This document shows positions 1-11,109 of a DNA stretch of 64,000 nucleotides, piece by piece (position 1 is the first letter of the stretch; every line of letters begins with the position of its first letter). The position numbers were made by a program, and so were the translations under genes. The notes beneath the pieces are model-generated. The model was given only the letters and a program-made list of their open reading frames with translations. It had not been told where the DNA came from and made no database searches. Source of the stretch: Quercus robur (Eukaryota > Streptophyta > Magnoliopsida > Fagales > Fagaceae); assembly GCF_932294415.1 (NCBI RefSeq), contig NC_065536.1, forward strand, positions 55,119,854 to 55,183,853. Reading direction: 5' to 3'.

Positions 1-355
1 CTTCTTACAATGGAAGAACTTGAACACTATATAGTAGAGATCATTATCATGAAAAAGTATGCACCAACTAATTATAATAGGATATGAAGAAACACAATGA
101 TGGCAAGCCAATGGCGGGAAATTATTCTTCAAAAGTATTAAAAAGAACAAAATGTAAACAAAAAAAAAAAAGCACTGTAGTTGACAACAAGTATAAACAT
201 GGACAGGATATAAGAGTGCATTGTTGGTGAGGATGAAAAATGGATCAACCGAAATTGCACACAAAAAGTTTGACATTAAAAATCAATTCTTTAAACGGCT
301 ACCAAAATGATCATCAACTCAATAGCTTCATTTTACACATCAGAAATGTAAGTAC

Positions 356-2611
356 CTGATCAAGGTTGTCTTGCCGACCCCAGGAGGCCCTATGACTAAG
401 ATGGAACCTCCGCCCTCAACCAAGTCACGTATTATCCCGGCACTTCCGGATACAGCTCGACCAACCCGGCAAGTGAGGCCAATGATTTGCATTTTCCGAT
501 TCCGAATAGCACTTATACGATGTAAAGAATTATTAATACCCGAACGGTTGTCATCCGAAAAATCACCAACCTAATAGAATCAAGTAACTTTACATTAAAC
601 TCTCTAAACATCCACCTCTCTACAAATATCCTAACTAACTAATACACCATACTAATGTAATCCAAATAATATTTTATTATAAGAAGTTATTCATCAATAA
701 TCAGCACAGCCAATCACATAAGGAAAATGCCAAAATTGCTATCAATTTTATTATATAAAAAAACCTATAATCTGACATGTCAAAGGACATAATTAATGTC
801 ACATCAATAAAATAAGGAAAAAGTTGACGGATGCTCTAAAGGTATTAGTTTAAGAAATATTTTTAGAAATTCAATAATTTTTTTTTTTTATATTTTTCAT
901 GAAAACCTTCTTGATCAATTAACAAATGTCTTAATGGCACCTGTTAACAGGACTCATAAAATAAATAAAAAATATTTTAATTACCACTTTTCTAGATTTG
1001 TTTTTAAAAGTTGACACATCACATTAATGTAATGTAATAAAAGTTGTAGGGATTCAAATCTTCTAGATTTTCTAAAGTATTCTACCAATAGATTTTCTTA
1101 AATCCTAACAATTTTTTTATGATTTAAGGGTCTAAATTCTACTATGTTAGCATTCTATTAACAATATTCTTAAAATAATAAAATAATGTTGCAAACAAAA
1201 CAATTAAGATTATTGTTAGTAAAATGTTGACATAGCAAAATCTAGACCATTAAATCATTAAAAAATTGTTAAGATTTAAGAAAATCTAGAAGATCTAAAT
1301 CCATATATAACATAAGTTTCTCCCCCCAAAAAATAATAAATATAACATAAAAAGTGCTCCAAGTATAATATTAGGAGTAATGCTACAATCACAAACTATT
1401 TTACAATATTTTTACAAACTATTGATGTGACAAATTCTTATTAGTTCTAATATGAGTCACTACTAAAATCACATTTATGTTTACCAATAATTATCTGAAA
1501 ATTACTAAAGTCACATCAGCAACAATTTGTAAAAATATTGTAAAATAATTTGTGTATGTAGCATTATGGACAAAGTTTGGCTACAAAATTAGTTGTAATT
1601 TAAGACTACAAACATATTCAATAAAATGATTACTACATATTTTAAAAATATAATCGTTGAATTGCATGTTTTTTACGCTCTTAATACATGTCAAATTTTA
1701 TGTCAATCGGATACTATTTACTATATGATTTATAAGTTTATATTTTATGCATAATTTTAAATTATAAAAACTTACAATTTAAAAAAATTATTCACGATAT
1801 AATTATTAATCTTTAATATTCTTGAAATTTTGCAAGGAGAATATAAGAAAAAGATGTAATCTAATTGTGAATTTATCAAAATTCACCACCATTAAAAAGA
1901 TATTAAGTAAAATAGTAACTTAGAACTAGAACTAATTTTATCCCTAAACTTTCTCCTTAGTCTAATATTAGTAGCTAAGTCACCATCTCTCTAAAAGTCT
2001 AAAACGCAGAAGCACTTAATGAAACACGTTACAAATGAAGCAGTTTTATTGCCATGCAAGAATTCCAGTGAACTCAAATCTCCAATAGCAATGAAACAAT
2101 TTAACAATGGAAATGACCATATGACATTGATCACCTTAGATATCGCGTGCTTTAAATCTTCATGCTTGACAGGTTGCTCCGAGATGACCCAGTCACCCGA
2201 AGGAAACCTCGCAAGAGGCTGCCTTCCCAAATCCATAACAACCTCAATAAGCTCCCCAATCTCCTCGTGCTGAAACAGCTCCCTCCTCATCCTCGGTGGC
2301 AGCAACTCGAGAAACAGCTCGAGCTCCGACGATCGCGACGTCGAGGCCGAATTCGGTGAAATCGACGGTGACCCATTTCCGGGAAAGAAACGATCGGACG
2401 GTCTACGGATCTCCGGGGCCGCCGATCTCGACGACGAAACGATTCCGGGACGCGCGCGACGTGTTCGACGAAATGACGAAGAGAGAGCGGAGATGAAGTT
2501 TGAGGAGTTCTTGAGGTACGTGAGAGTCGAAGTTGAAGTTGGGATTTGGTTCGCTGAGTGCCATGATGTGTGCAGATCAACCAGCACCAAATGTGAATTC
2601 AAAGCTCTCAT
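356..2611 (-). CDS. SPD1: Ycf45/SPD1-type plastid AAA ATPase, 5' part (two exons; gene continues past left edge)
   Basis: Two exons are supported on the minus strand: 2611-2135 (159 codons, phase 0) and 570-356 (215 nt, ending inside an Arg codon). The junction reads AISK|VGDFSDD, with GT at 2134-2133 and AG at 572-571. Exon 1 has a Ser/Arg-rich N-terminus that could be a transit peptide, followed by FLELLPPRMRRE, HEEIGELIEVVMDLG and FPSGDWVISEQPVKHEDL. Exon 2 has MQIIGLTCRVGRAV and the Walker A loop GPPGVGKTT. This order matches the plant Ycf45 / SpoIIIAA-like AAA family. Arabidopsis SPD1 (SEEDLING PLASTID DEVELOPMENT 1) belongs to it and is needed for plastid development in cotyledons. Arabidopsis has a close paralogue, so the symbol gives the family rather than proven orthology. 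The start at 2611 is the Met just ahead of the conserved block. Walker B, any R3H domain and the C-terminus lie outside the window. Confidence 0.85.
1377..1567. repeat. MITE in intron 1 of the Ycf45-like gene
   Basis: About 190 bp that is nearly palindromic at its ends. TAATGCTACAATCACAAAC at the left is mirrored by GTGTATGTAGCATTA at the right, and both arms continue into a TTTACAATATTTTTACAAA-type block. Related copies are seen near 31025-31195 and, truncated, at 40310-40345. The target-site duplication is unclear (TA at most), so I do not assign a superfamily. Confidence 0.6.
1568..1955. repeat. MITE-like element with ~40-bp imperfect terminal inverted repeats
   Basis: The left end ACAAAGTTTGGCTACAAAAT and the reverse complement of the right end (AGAAAGTTTAGGGATAAAAT) match imperfectly over about 36 bases. 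The interior, including CAATCGGATACTATTTAC, reappears in inverted orientation at 57480-57690. That makes this a dispersed family rather than unique intron sequence. No target duplication could be fixed. It abuts the MITE at 1377-1567. Confidence 0.5.
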
Positions 2612-3811
2612 TCCTTTAAAAAAATTTGTGTAATTGTTTTTTTTTTTTTTCCTGGTTAGTTTGGATTGAACTGTTGGGCAATATAATATAATAAAGAGAA
2701 GAAGGAACAGTACAGAGAATTTGGATGAAGAGAAGATTCGAAAGGATCTCCTCTGGTATTGGAGGGAAGGTGGGGGGGCCAATAGAGAGAGGGAAGACAA
2801 GTTAACCAACAGTTTAGTTTGGGCAATAAATGGTTGAGCGTTGAAGTTGAAGTGTTGAAGCAAAGGAGGTTGAACCACGTGGGGCAGGGGCTGCGAACCA
2901 CACATGTTTGAAGAGAAAGAGCCGTGTTAGCTACTTCCCTGTTTTGGCGTGGCGTATAATTTTCTTTAATTTTCTCAGAAACAGAATCGCAATTTCTCTA
3001 AATAATGCTTAGAAGTAGGAACACACAAAAATATATAATTTTGTAACGTGATGAGTTATGAGTAGTTTGGTGTGTCACAACTTATTACATGTTGAATTGT
3101 GACATAAAATTGTGCATTTTTATGTGTTCGAACATTACTCAAATAATCTACCTATTTTTTTTCTCCAATTTTTTTCTCTTTTAATAATTCAATAAAATAA
3201 ATAAACTCCGAAAAACAAATTTTATTGGCTCCCCCAATTCTTTTTTTTTTTTTTTTTGGGTAATGAAACAAGAAGCTTTATTAATTGATACTAATTAATT
3301 ACATAATAAACAAGTACATGTTAGGTTGACTATTGACTGGGCTTAATGGCTTTCCAACCCACTCGAACTATGACAGTAATATAAAGGTTTGGAATTTTTA
3401 AGCTGGGTTTAGAAATGGTTTGGAAAAGATTGGATTTTACATGTAAGCTATGATCAACACTAATGGCTATGTGTTGAAATGGAAAGGATCTCTTCATTTA
3501 TTTTGAAATAAAAATTTTATGGTAAAAATTTACTTTTTCATAAATAGTGTATAATACTCGCATTTAAAGTCTCATTCCATAAATAAATAATTAAATAACA
3601 TAACACCATATTCGATTTAAAATTTCACTATCAAATAGTTCTTGTAGGGGGACGAGGATCCAAGACAATTGATAAAAGGGGTAAGGGCATTTCCGAGGAG
3701 GTAAACCTCGGAAAATATTGGCAAGATGTCCTTGGAAAATGCTCACCTAACTCACGTAGAGGTTGAACAGCCACAGTTGGCGAAGGCACCGAGGACACCT
3801 ATCTAACCTTG
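2612..3811. other. 5' flank of the Ycf45-like gene and intergenic spacer
   Basis: No convincing exon is seen. A T-run lies at 3242-3258. At 3650-3810 there is a GC-richer stretch (CCGAGGAGGTAAACCTCGG, CCGAGGACACC) in the style of the LTR sequences at 32791 and 38696. It is probably a truncated LTR remnant, cut off where the foldback at 3812 begins. Confidence 0.4.
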
Positions 3812-4479
3812 GATTTTTAATGAAATCAATAAGTTGATCGTTGATGCACCCCATGCAGTTGAAGAAGAAGATGAAGCAGTATCTGTAGCACTTCAAGCTC
3901 GTGTTGGTAAGTTTTATAATTTTCTTCTTTTCTCGTTTTTTATATACTAAATTGTTTTTATTTTTAAATTTTTAGCTCAGTGTCCACTAGCAGACAATAC
4001 TGAGCAGATGGAGCAATATCTCCAAGAAATTCGTGAAACAACTGGTAAGTTTCTTTAACATTTTTTTATTTAATTTCTTTTTTTATCAGTTGTTACAAGT
4101 AGTTCACTTAATTAGAGTAGTTAATTTATTTTAAAAATCTTATAAAAAAGATTATAAAATAAATTAACTACTATAATTAAATGAACTACTTGCAACAACT
4201 GATAAAAAAAAGAAATTAAATAAAAAAAATGTTAAAGAAACTTACCAATTGTTTCACGAATTTCCTGGAGATATTGCTCCATCTGCTCAGTATTGTCTCC
4301 CAGTGGATATTGAGCTAAAAATTTAAAAAGAAAAACAATCCAGTAAATAAAAAATGAGAAAAGAAGAAAACTATAAAACTTACCAACACGATCTCAAAGC
4401 GCTATAGGTACTGCTTCATCTTCTTCTTCAATTGTGTGGGGTGCATCAGCGATTGACTTACTGATTTCATTAAGAATCT
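3812..4479. repeat. ~330-bp-arm foldback made of a duplicated intron-containing segment
   Basis: The left arm 3812-4141 and right arm 4148-4479 are inverted copies separated by about 6 bp. Each arm looks genic. In the left arm, read on plus, an open stretch (VEEEDEAVSVALQARV) ends at a good donor TTG|GTAAG. An AT-rich intron of about 75 bp follows, ending TTTTTAG. A second short exon then contains NTEQMEQYLQEIRETT and ends at another GTAAG donor. The right arm carries the same structure on minus, but its first exon has an in-frame TGA (CTTTGAGAT where the left arm has CTTCAAGCT). Arm differences are scattered substitutions and small indels, so the duplication is not recent. A transcript across it would form a very long hairpin. 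I do not recognise the parent protein. Confidence 0.75.
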
Positions 4480-4740
4480 AATGAATGTTCCTTTTCAACA
4501 TTCCCACACTCTTAGGCACCATTTTTTTGAGTTGTTTGGCTATGGATTTTGCTTTTGTGTGTGGGTAGTGGCCACTACTCATATTTATAGGACATGAGCT
4601 ATTTGATCATACTATATGTGTTTACAAATTTGAAAATTGCATGATATTGTGATTGATATTGGTAAGCAAGTTTTATGCCTGCTAGAAAAAATACAAACAT
4701 CATTTTGATAAATAAAAATAAAAATAAAAATAAAAATATC
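4480..4740 (+). repeat. 3' part of the foldback element, shared with 40380-40560
   Basis: It continues directly from the foldback. On minus it holds an ATG and a short reading frame (MVPKSVGMLKRNIH, then a stop). On plus, TGTGTTTACAAATTTGAAAA, TTGCATGATATTGTGA and CATCATTTTGATAAATAAAA recur almost unchanged on the minus strand of 40380-40560. The shared order places this block at the 3' side of a dispersed element. It ends in an (AAAAT)n tract. Confidence 0.6.
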
Positions 4741-4828
4741 CCTCAATAATTGTTTTTAAAAGTATGTTTTAATAGAGAGTAGCCTTTTTTTCTCCATTTA
4801 TATAGACTAATAAACATGGTATCACCCA

Positions 4829-5555
4829 TAGGGGTGTCAATGTTGGACCCAACCTGTGAACACGACACGAACCCGATACGGGTTTTTGCAAGTTAAGGTT
4901 GGGTCTTAGTGGGTTTGGGTCATAAACGGATTGACCCAAAAGCAACACAATAAGAAATGGGTCATAAGAGGGTCAACTCGCATGACTCGCAATAGACACG
5001 CCAATTTATTTGAATCAACCTAAAATGATCCATTTAACACAACCTGTTTAACTTGTATAATAAACAAATATTCATTTTATTTTAAATTTGTCAAATACTT
5101 TTTATATCCAACTTATATTTTAAACTTAAAATGAAAAGTGATTAATAACAAAAAACTTACAAGTATAATTGAAAATTGAAACTTTACAAATTTTACGTAC
5201 CCTAATATATAAAATTGAAAATTGAACTATATTATTTTGAATGTGAATTAAAGACTTGAAGTGTATGCACTACTTTTGGAATGCAAAAAATATTTATTTC
5301 TAGATGGATATTATATTTAATACTAAGCAAGTTGAAATGGGTTGTGTCACATTCTTGTCAACCCAACATGACCTGTTTATTAAGCGTGTCAAATGGGTTG
5401 GTTCAGGTCAACCTGCCTCATTAACAGGTCGGGTTAAGGTTGAAGGATCATGACATGATTATTAAATGAGTTGGGTTAAGGTTGAGCCATTTAGTTGAAT
5501 ATCCCTACCTTGATACGACACGAACCCGACACGCTAACTCAAATTGACACCCCTA
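4829..5555. mobile_element. hAT-type non-autonomous element (727 bp, 8-bp TSD)
   Basis: Perfect 12-bp terminal inverted repeats TAGGGGTGTCAA / TTGACACCCCTA are flanked by an exact 8-bp duplication ATCACCCA (4821-4828 and 5556-5563). An 8-bp TSD with a TAGGG-type end is diagnostic of the hAT superfamily. There is no transposase reading frame. The subterminal regions are rich in repeats of the ACACGACACGAACCCG kind. A diverged relative lies at 16068-16681. Confidence 0.9.
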
Positions 5556-5620
5556 ATCACCCATTGCCATCAGGTCAATGAATCCACGCTAAAAACCTAT
5601 ATATATATATATATATATAT

Positions 5621-5772
5621 GCTATGTCAATAACATTTTTACAATAAATCTCAAGTGATAAATTGTTATTGCCTGTCATAGATGGGCAAAAAAAGTAAAA
5701 TTTAAGCTGTGAATTTAAATTAGAATTAATAACAACTTACCACGTATAATTTGTTGTGAAAGTGTTATGAAA
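5621..5772. repeat. Small MITE, same family as 14448-14615
   Basis: The left end GCTATGTCAATAACATTTTT and right end TTGTGAAAGTGTTATGAAAA are an imperfect inverted pair. Interior words (ACAATAAATC, TTGTTATTG, AACAACTTACCAC) match the copy at 14448-14615. A (TA)n microsatellite sits immediately to the left at 5600-5620. Confidence 0.55.
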
Positions 5773-5793
5773 ATTGAACTTATCTTTTTTTGG

Positions 5794-7433
5794 TGTAAAT
5801 GCACTTTCAGTCCCTATATTTTGCATCATTTTCATTTTAGTCCCTATATTTTCATTTCACCACTTTTAGTTCCTAAATCAATTAACGTGTTCTATTTTGG
5901 TCCTTACCGTTACTCACTTAACAGAAATTACTGATGTGGCAAACGAAGTCCACTGTTGTCACATTAAATGCTGACATGGCCAATAAAATAATATTAAAAA
6001 TTACCACGTCATCATAAAATAATAATTAAAAAAAGAGATTAGCATCCACATCAACCTTTGTTTTTTAAAATTAATTTATCAATTTTAACAAAATGAAAAA
6101 TGAAAAAAAAAAAAACAAAACAAAATTAGAACCTAAAATACATATGAATTCAGATCTAGTTTCATCTTAAACATGAACAATAAAAAACTCAAACCCAGAA
6201 AATTCAATCATAATAACACAAACCCAGAAAAAAAAATTATCGACAAGAGCATGATACTAACATAAACTTTTCTTGCACTTAGAACCAAACACAAATTACC
6301 ATCAAAAACATCCAACCAAACACCACCAAAACTAGCAAAAACATCCCCAATAACTCCACTAAAAAAAGGAAAAAAAAAAAAAAAAAAATTCTCAGTCCTT
6401 AAGATTTCCCCTCTCACATCTCTACCTCTCCATAGAAAAACACTTAAATTTCCAACCAAAAATACTCATGAAAAATCTATAGAAAAGCCACAAAAAAACC
6501 CATTGAAAAAACCAGAAAAAAATCCTAGACGAATCTCCAAAAATATCTTTGTAAACTCATCAAATAACCCAAAAAAACAAACCCAAAACCTCAACAAAAT
6601 ATTCCCAAAATTTCTCTACAAATCCAGCAACAATAGAACAGCAAGCACTACCTAAATGAACGAGGGGTTGCTCACCATGGTTGATCTTCCACCACAATGT
6701 CCGAAGACATCGCTAGGAAGAGCGAAAGGGCCGGGTTCCCCGTCGATTTGCTTCAAATCACCGCCGATCTCAGCCCCTTTCTCTTTAAACCCAAATCCAA
6801 ACCACTGTCGACCTTAGGCCCTCTCTCTCAACCCAAATCCAAACCACCACATCTCAGCCTCTCTTTCTCTAAACCCGGATCAAAGCCATATCCCAAAAAC
6901 TACAACCTGAACTTAAAGAGAAAAAGAAATAAGAGAAAGCAAAGAGGGAGAGAGCGGAGTTTGAGTGTTTGACCCAAGAGAGAGATAGGAAAATGAAAAT
7001 GAGATTGAGTTTTGTGTTTATTAATGATGTTGTGTTTGGTTGACAAGAAAATTTAAGAAAAATTGAGATAGTTACTGCAAGTTTTTTTTTTCTTAATCTT
7101 TAAAATTGAAAAGAAAAAAAGGTTCATTTAAAAAAAAATTAAATTAGAATTGCAAAATTAAAATTTATTTTTTTAAAAATTTTAAATTAAAATGCTGAAG
7201 TGGCATATTTTAAATACTAAATAATTTTTTAATATTATTTTATTAGTCACGTCAGAATTTAATGTGCTAACAGTGGACTTCGTTTGCCACATCAGTAATT
7301 TCTGTTAAGTAAGTAACGGTAAGAACCAAAATAGAATGCGTTAATTGATTTAGAGACTAAAAGTGATAAAATAAAAATATAAAGACCAAAATGAAAAAAA
7401 AATATAAAATATAAGGTCTTAAAATGTATTTAC
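5794..7433. mobile_element. Long-TIR DNA transposon (~1.6 kb), possible gene-fragment carrier
   Basis: The left end (5794 to about 6030) and right end (about 7200-7433) are inverted copies of roughly 230 bp. Both contain ACAGAAATTACTGATGTGGC, AACGAAGTCCACTGTTG and CGTTAATTGATTTAG-type words, and both start GTAAATGCA/GTAAATACA. TIRs this long with no transposase suggest a Mutator-like non-autonomous element. The right end abuts a long T-run, so the TSD cannot be read. The interior has a GC-richer stretch at 6655-6970 with a 91-codon frame starting MSEDIARKSERAGFPVDL. It turns into low-complexity KPKSKP repeats and looks like captured or decayed coding sequence, not a gene. 6110-6640 is A-rich with no recognisable content. 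Confidence 0.65.
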
Positions 7434-7734
7434 TTTTTTTTTTTTTTTTTTTTTTTCGTAAAAAAATATAGACTAAAATGGAAACAATAATTGGCGCGCA
7501 AATGTAATGCTGAAAACGGGCTGGACCAGGCCACTCTCCATTGCCAGTAATTAGTCTATGACTTGAGGGAGGTTAAATCAGTAAATTAACATATTTTATA
7601 AATATCTCTCGGACCTGTAACTGTAAACCATTCCCAAAATTCAAAATTTCGTAGTCCAAACAGTTTCCACAAGTAGAACAACAAAGCAAAGAGCAAGAGA
7701 GAGAGTCAGAGAGAGTTAGGATCTCCCTCTAACA

Positions 7735-10648
7735 ATGGCAATGATCCCTATACCGAGCGAACAAGTAGAGATCCCCATTAGAGAAAGGTCTGAGCAGTGG
7801 CAATGGGAGATTCAGTTCTCTCGCTTCTTCAACTACCCTCCTCTCTCCTCCACCTCTCCCGATCTCATTCCTCTCCCTCCCAAACTCCGTAACCGTCGTC
7901 CTCAAGGCACTTGGATCTCTTCCTCCTCCTCTTCCTCTTCCTCCTCCGCCTTCCTCCGCCTCCTCAACGATCCTTCCAACTCCGACTTTATCCTCACCGT
8001 CTCTTTCAGAGCCAAGATCCTTGTAACTCCTCCCTTCTCTTCTTCTACAACTTTCTTCTGCTCCAACTTTCAAAATTAAACCTATTTTATTTTGAATCCT
8101 CACGTTTTAGTTTAATCTCTATTGATTTGCATTTGCACGCTAATAATCACACTCAATCAGCGGATTGTGAATTCAATTCATTTTTTAATTAGCTCCTATA
8201 ACTTCTGCTCCATTTTTTCAATTAATTCTGATTTGACTTTTTCAGGAATTTCCCGCGCTTTTTTGGATGATCTACCTCTAACTTCTGCTCCATTTTTTTT
8301 TCAATTAATTAAGAAATTCAAATAATTATTTAATTAGATCATGCAAACTTCGTTTAAATCTAGGGGATTATGCTGTGTTTGTTTATGCGATTTAACATTT
8401 CACGAATTTCCTGCGTTATTTGAAGCACTACCTATAAGAACTTATACGATTGCGGTTTTTGTTTAGGCTTCTGTTTTTTTAATATAATATATGGATATTC
8501 AATTCTTGGTTTATGAATTCCTTTCCGATTTAATTCACAAGAATTCGAGATGCCTTCCCTTCAATTCTAATCTAATATCTTTCAAATTCAGGTGTCTAAG
8601 AATAGTAGCATTCTGTGTTTTAAGCATTATTTCTTTATTTACATTGCAACTTTTTCAAGATTCTTTAGGGCATGTACTGATTAGTTGATTACCGCAAAGT
8701 AATGATATGGATTATATCGCAACAGCCAAACAGATTTTTATTTTTTTGTAATTGTAAATTCCATTTTGTTCATATTTGTAGAAAGCACAAATGATATGTT
8801 TGAACAGAACTTGAGTTTTGTGGTTAAAACATGTTGCAGGAACAGCACTATGTGTCCAAGCTGCACTTCTCGTGGCCTCAGGTCTCGTGCGTTGCTGGAT
8901 TTCCTGCCAGGGGTATAAGGGCAGTTTTTGTGAGCTATAGGGATCAAGTAGGCGAGGCAAGTTGCTTAATTACTCTATTTGTGTACCATAGTCACTCAAT
9001 TTTGAATATGTTAGATTTTGTGGGTGCTAAGTTGTAAAGGCGTGATAGACTGACTGTATATGATGGATTTATGATTGATTCTTTATGACTTCAATAAGAA
9101 ATGTTTTGACTGACATAGCTTCATAGCTGTTACTGGTAATATGTATAATTCTCTTTCCTCTGGCTTTACTACTTATAATAAAGTGGTTGTGCCGATGTAA
9201 CTAGTTTATTAGAAAACATTGTATTTTAGAGTAGTTCTTCATTTCTCCAAAGCCCATTTAATTATTTTCTGCGTCTTTGCAGATCCAGAAGTTTGCTTTG
9301 CGATTTTCAACAATTTATGAAGCAGATGGATTCATAAATGCTTTGAAGGTGAAACCAATGGGTCTTTATAATATAGATAATCATCATAACTTCTTGAAGC
9401 CAATGGCCACACTAGGTTTACAATACTTTTCCGCTTTCTCATGCACTGATGGTGTCATGCTTTTTTTCCTCTTTCAGGAGATCTTGAAGGATATGAGGGA
9501 TATTCCACCTCTGAATAGTGACTATGGCTCTGAAATTGTATCGCAATCTGAGTTTATGTCTTCAAATACACACCCGGATAGGTAAAATAGAAGACTGCTG
9601 TCGATTAATTAGGTCATTTCTATATATATATATGAGTGTATGTCAATATATAAATGTGAGAGAATACTGAGCAAGGTTTGCTGTGTATGCAGAGCTTTTG
9701 AGAACTTGAATCTTATGACTTCTCCTGAAACTTATACTCCTCAAATGTCACCAAGCTTGAAAAATGAAGTTGAGCAACACTCATCTAACCAGGAAAAGGA
9801 AACTACATTCACTCACGAGTTTGAAGGAATTCAAGCATCATTGCCGCCCAGCTTCACAGCATTACTGACCAACTGTTGCGCTGAGGTCTACCAAGGTAGA
9901 TATGTTGCTCCAGTTAAACAGGAGAAACTTCTGATTCTGCATGATGACTCAATTTCCTTGATTGAAATCTGTAGGTTCAGGTTCAGCCCAATCAAATCTC
10001 TGTGAGGAAGTTGATCTCAAATCCCAAATTGTGGTATCCTTCTGAATTTTTGGTTTGATATTATTGACATATGTATTTGTTTGATAACCAGCAAAATAAG
10101 CAGTAACATGTTGCCTATTATTACATGGGTGGCTTGGAAATTAAAGACCACTTTCGAGATTGCACTTTTCTTACCATGCAAGATTTATGATCAATTGTAC
10201 TTGTGATTTATTGACGTATTTTGATGTTTGTTGCAGAGATACATGGAAGATTCTTCCTTCCAAGGTAAGTCTATTTTAAACTTAATCCTTAATTAATCAC
10301 AAACTTTTTAGCCTGATGTACTGAAGGGAGCTTGATCTGAGCATAACCAGCAAGACTATTCGCTTTGAAGCTAGTGGAGTCATTCATAGAGGATACTGCT
10401 CATTGCTTTATATAAACCCTGTCTTGAACTTAGTTTTTAGTCTTTATATACATGCAATTCAAAAGGAAACACACAAGCCGCTAAAATATGACTATTAAGC
10501 ACTGCTGTCAATGGAAAATTTTGTTTCATCAACTTTGTTATTCAAGATGATCATTTGTTAATGGTTTTTATTTTTCCTGTTTTTGCCAGACATGTTGATT
10601 AAAGTGGAGAAAGTTATCAGCGAAATTGGCGGTGATTTGACACTGTAG
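7735..10648 (+). CDS. PHS1: POOR HOMOLOGOUS SYNAPSIS 1-like protein (eight exons, 307 aa)
   Basis: Exons 7735-8022, 8840-8956, 9283-9348, 9478-9581, 9693-9895, 9975-10033, 10237-10264 and 10590-10648 join in frame to 307 codons plus TAG. The N-terminal part (WEIQFSRFFNYPPL, a Ser run, VSKLHFSWPQVSCVAGFPARG, AVFVSYRDQVGEIQKFALRF, YEADGFINALKEIL) resembles the PH-like domain of plant PHS1. The tail ends DMLIKVEKVISEIGGDLTL. In maize and Arabidopsis PHS1 is required for homologous pairing and synapsis in meiosis and affects RAD50 nuclear entry. Intron 2 uses a GC donor (GAG|GCAAGT at 8957). No GT nearby keeps the frame. The start at 7735 has a second ATG two codons on, at 7741. The protein is shorter than Arabidopsis PHS1, as I recall it. 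The name rests on remembered family motifs; the exon model is stronger than the name. Confidence 0.75.
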
Positions 10649-11109
10649 TTGTGCATGGCTTTGCAAATGAAGTCTGGAGCAGAATGCATTTTCATTCATT
10701 CCCCTGCAATGGAAGTTGTATATGGCATTTGATACATACAAGCTAAACCATGTTCATATTCTCCCCTACACTCCCCCCCACACTCCCCTCCGGGTGTTAA
10801 AATTTCTCAAAGATATTTGTAGATAATGAAGTTGCTTGTTGAAAGTGGGTTTCACAAATAATTGAAAATCTTGGTAACTAGGGTATTTTTGCTTTCTGAA
10901 AGTTTGTTTGCATATTTTTTCTTTGACTGCAAATATCTTCCATATCATTTCTCTTTGTTCTACACTCACAACGTTCAGCCTATTATCATTTCAATGTAGT
11001 AATAAAATCCAACCAGAAAAGGGGAAAAAAAAAAAAAAAACACTGTAAAATCAACTACAGAACCTGTCCAGGCCAGAACCCATATGAAAAATCCAAAACT
11101 ATATTAATA
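10649..11109. other. Convergent intergenic region between PHS1-like and peroxidase
   Basis: This 461-bp stretch must hold the 3' UTRs of both convergent genes. It has a C-rich patch (10768-10793) and an A-run (11024-11040). No further gene is seen. Confidence 0.5.

Noticed and set aside
2287-2905. Alternative plus- and minus-strand frames around exon 1 of the Ycf45-like gene
   Set aside because: They are shadow frames; only the frame giving FLELLPPRMRRE and FPSGDWVISEQ has family support.
6208-6459. Minus-strand frame of 83 codons rich in Phe
   Set aside because: It depends on an A-rich tract inside a DNA transposon and has no plausible composition.
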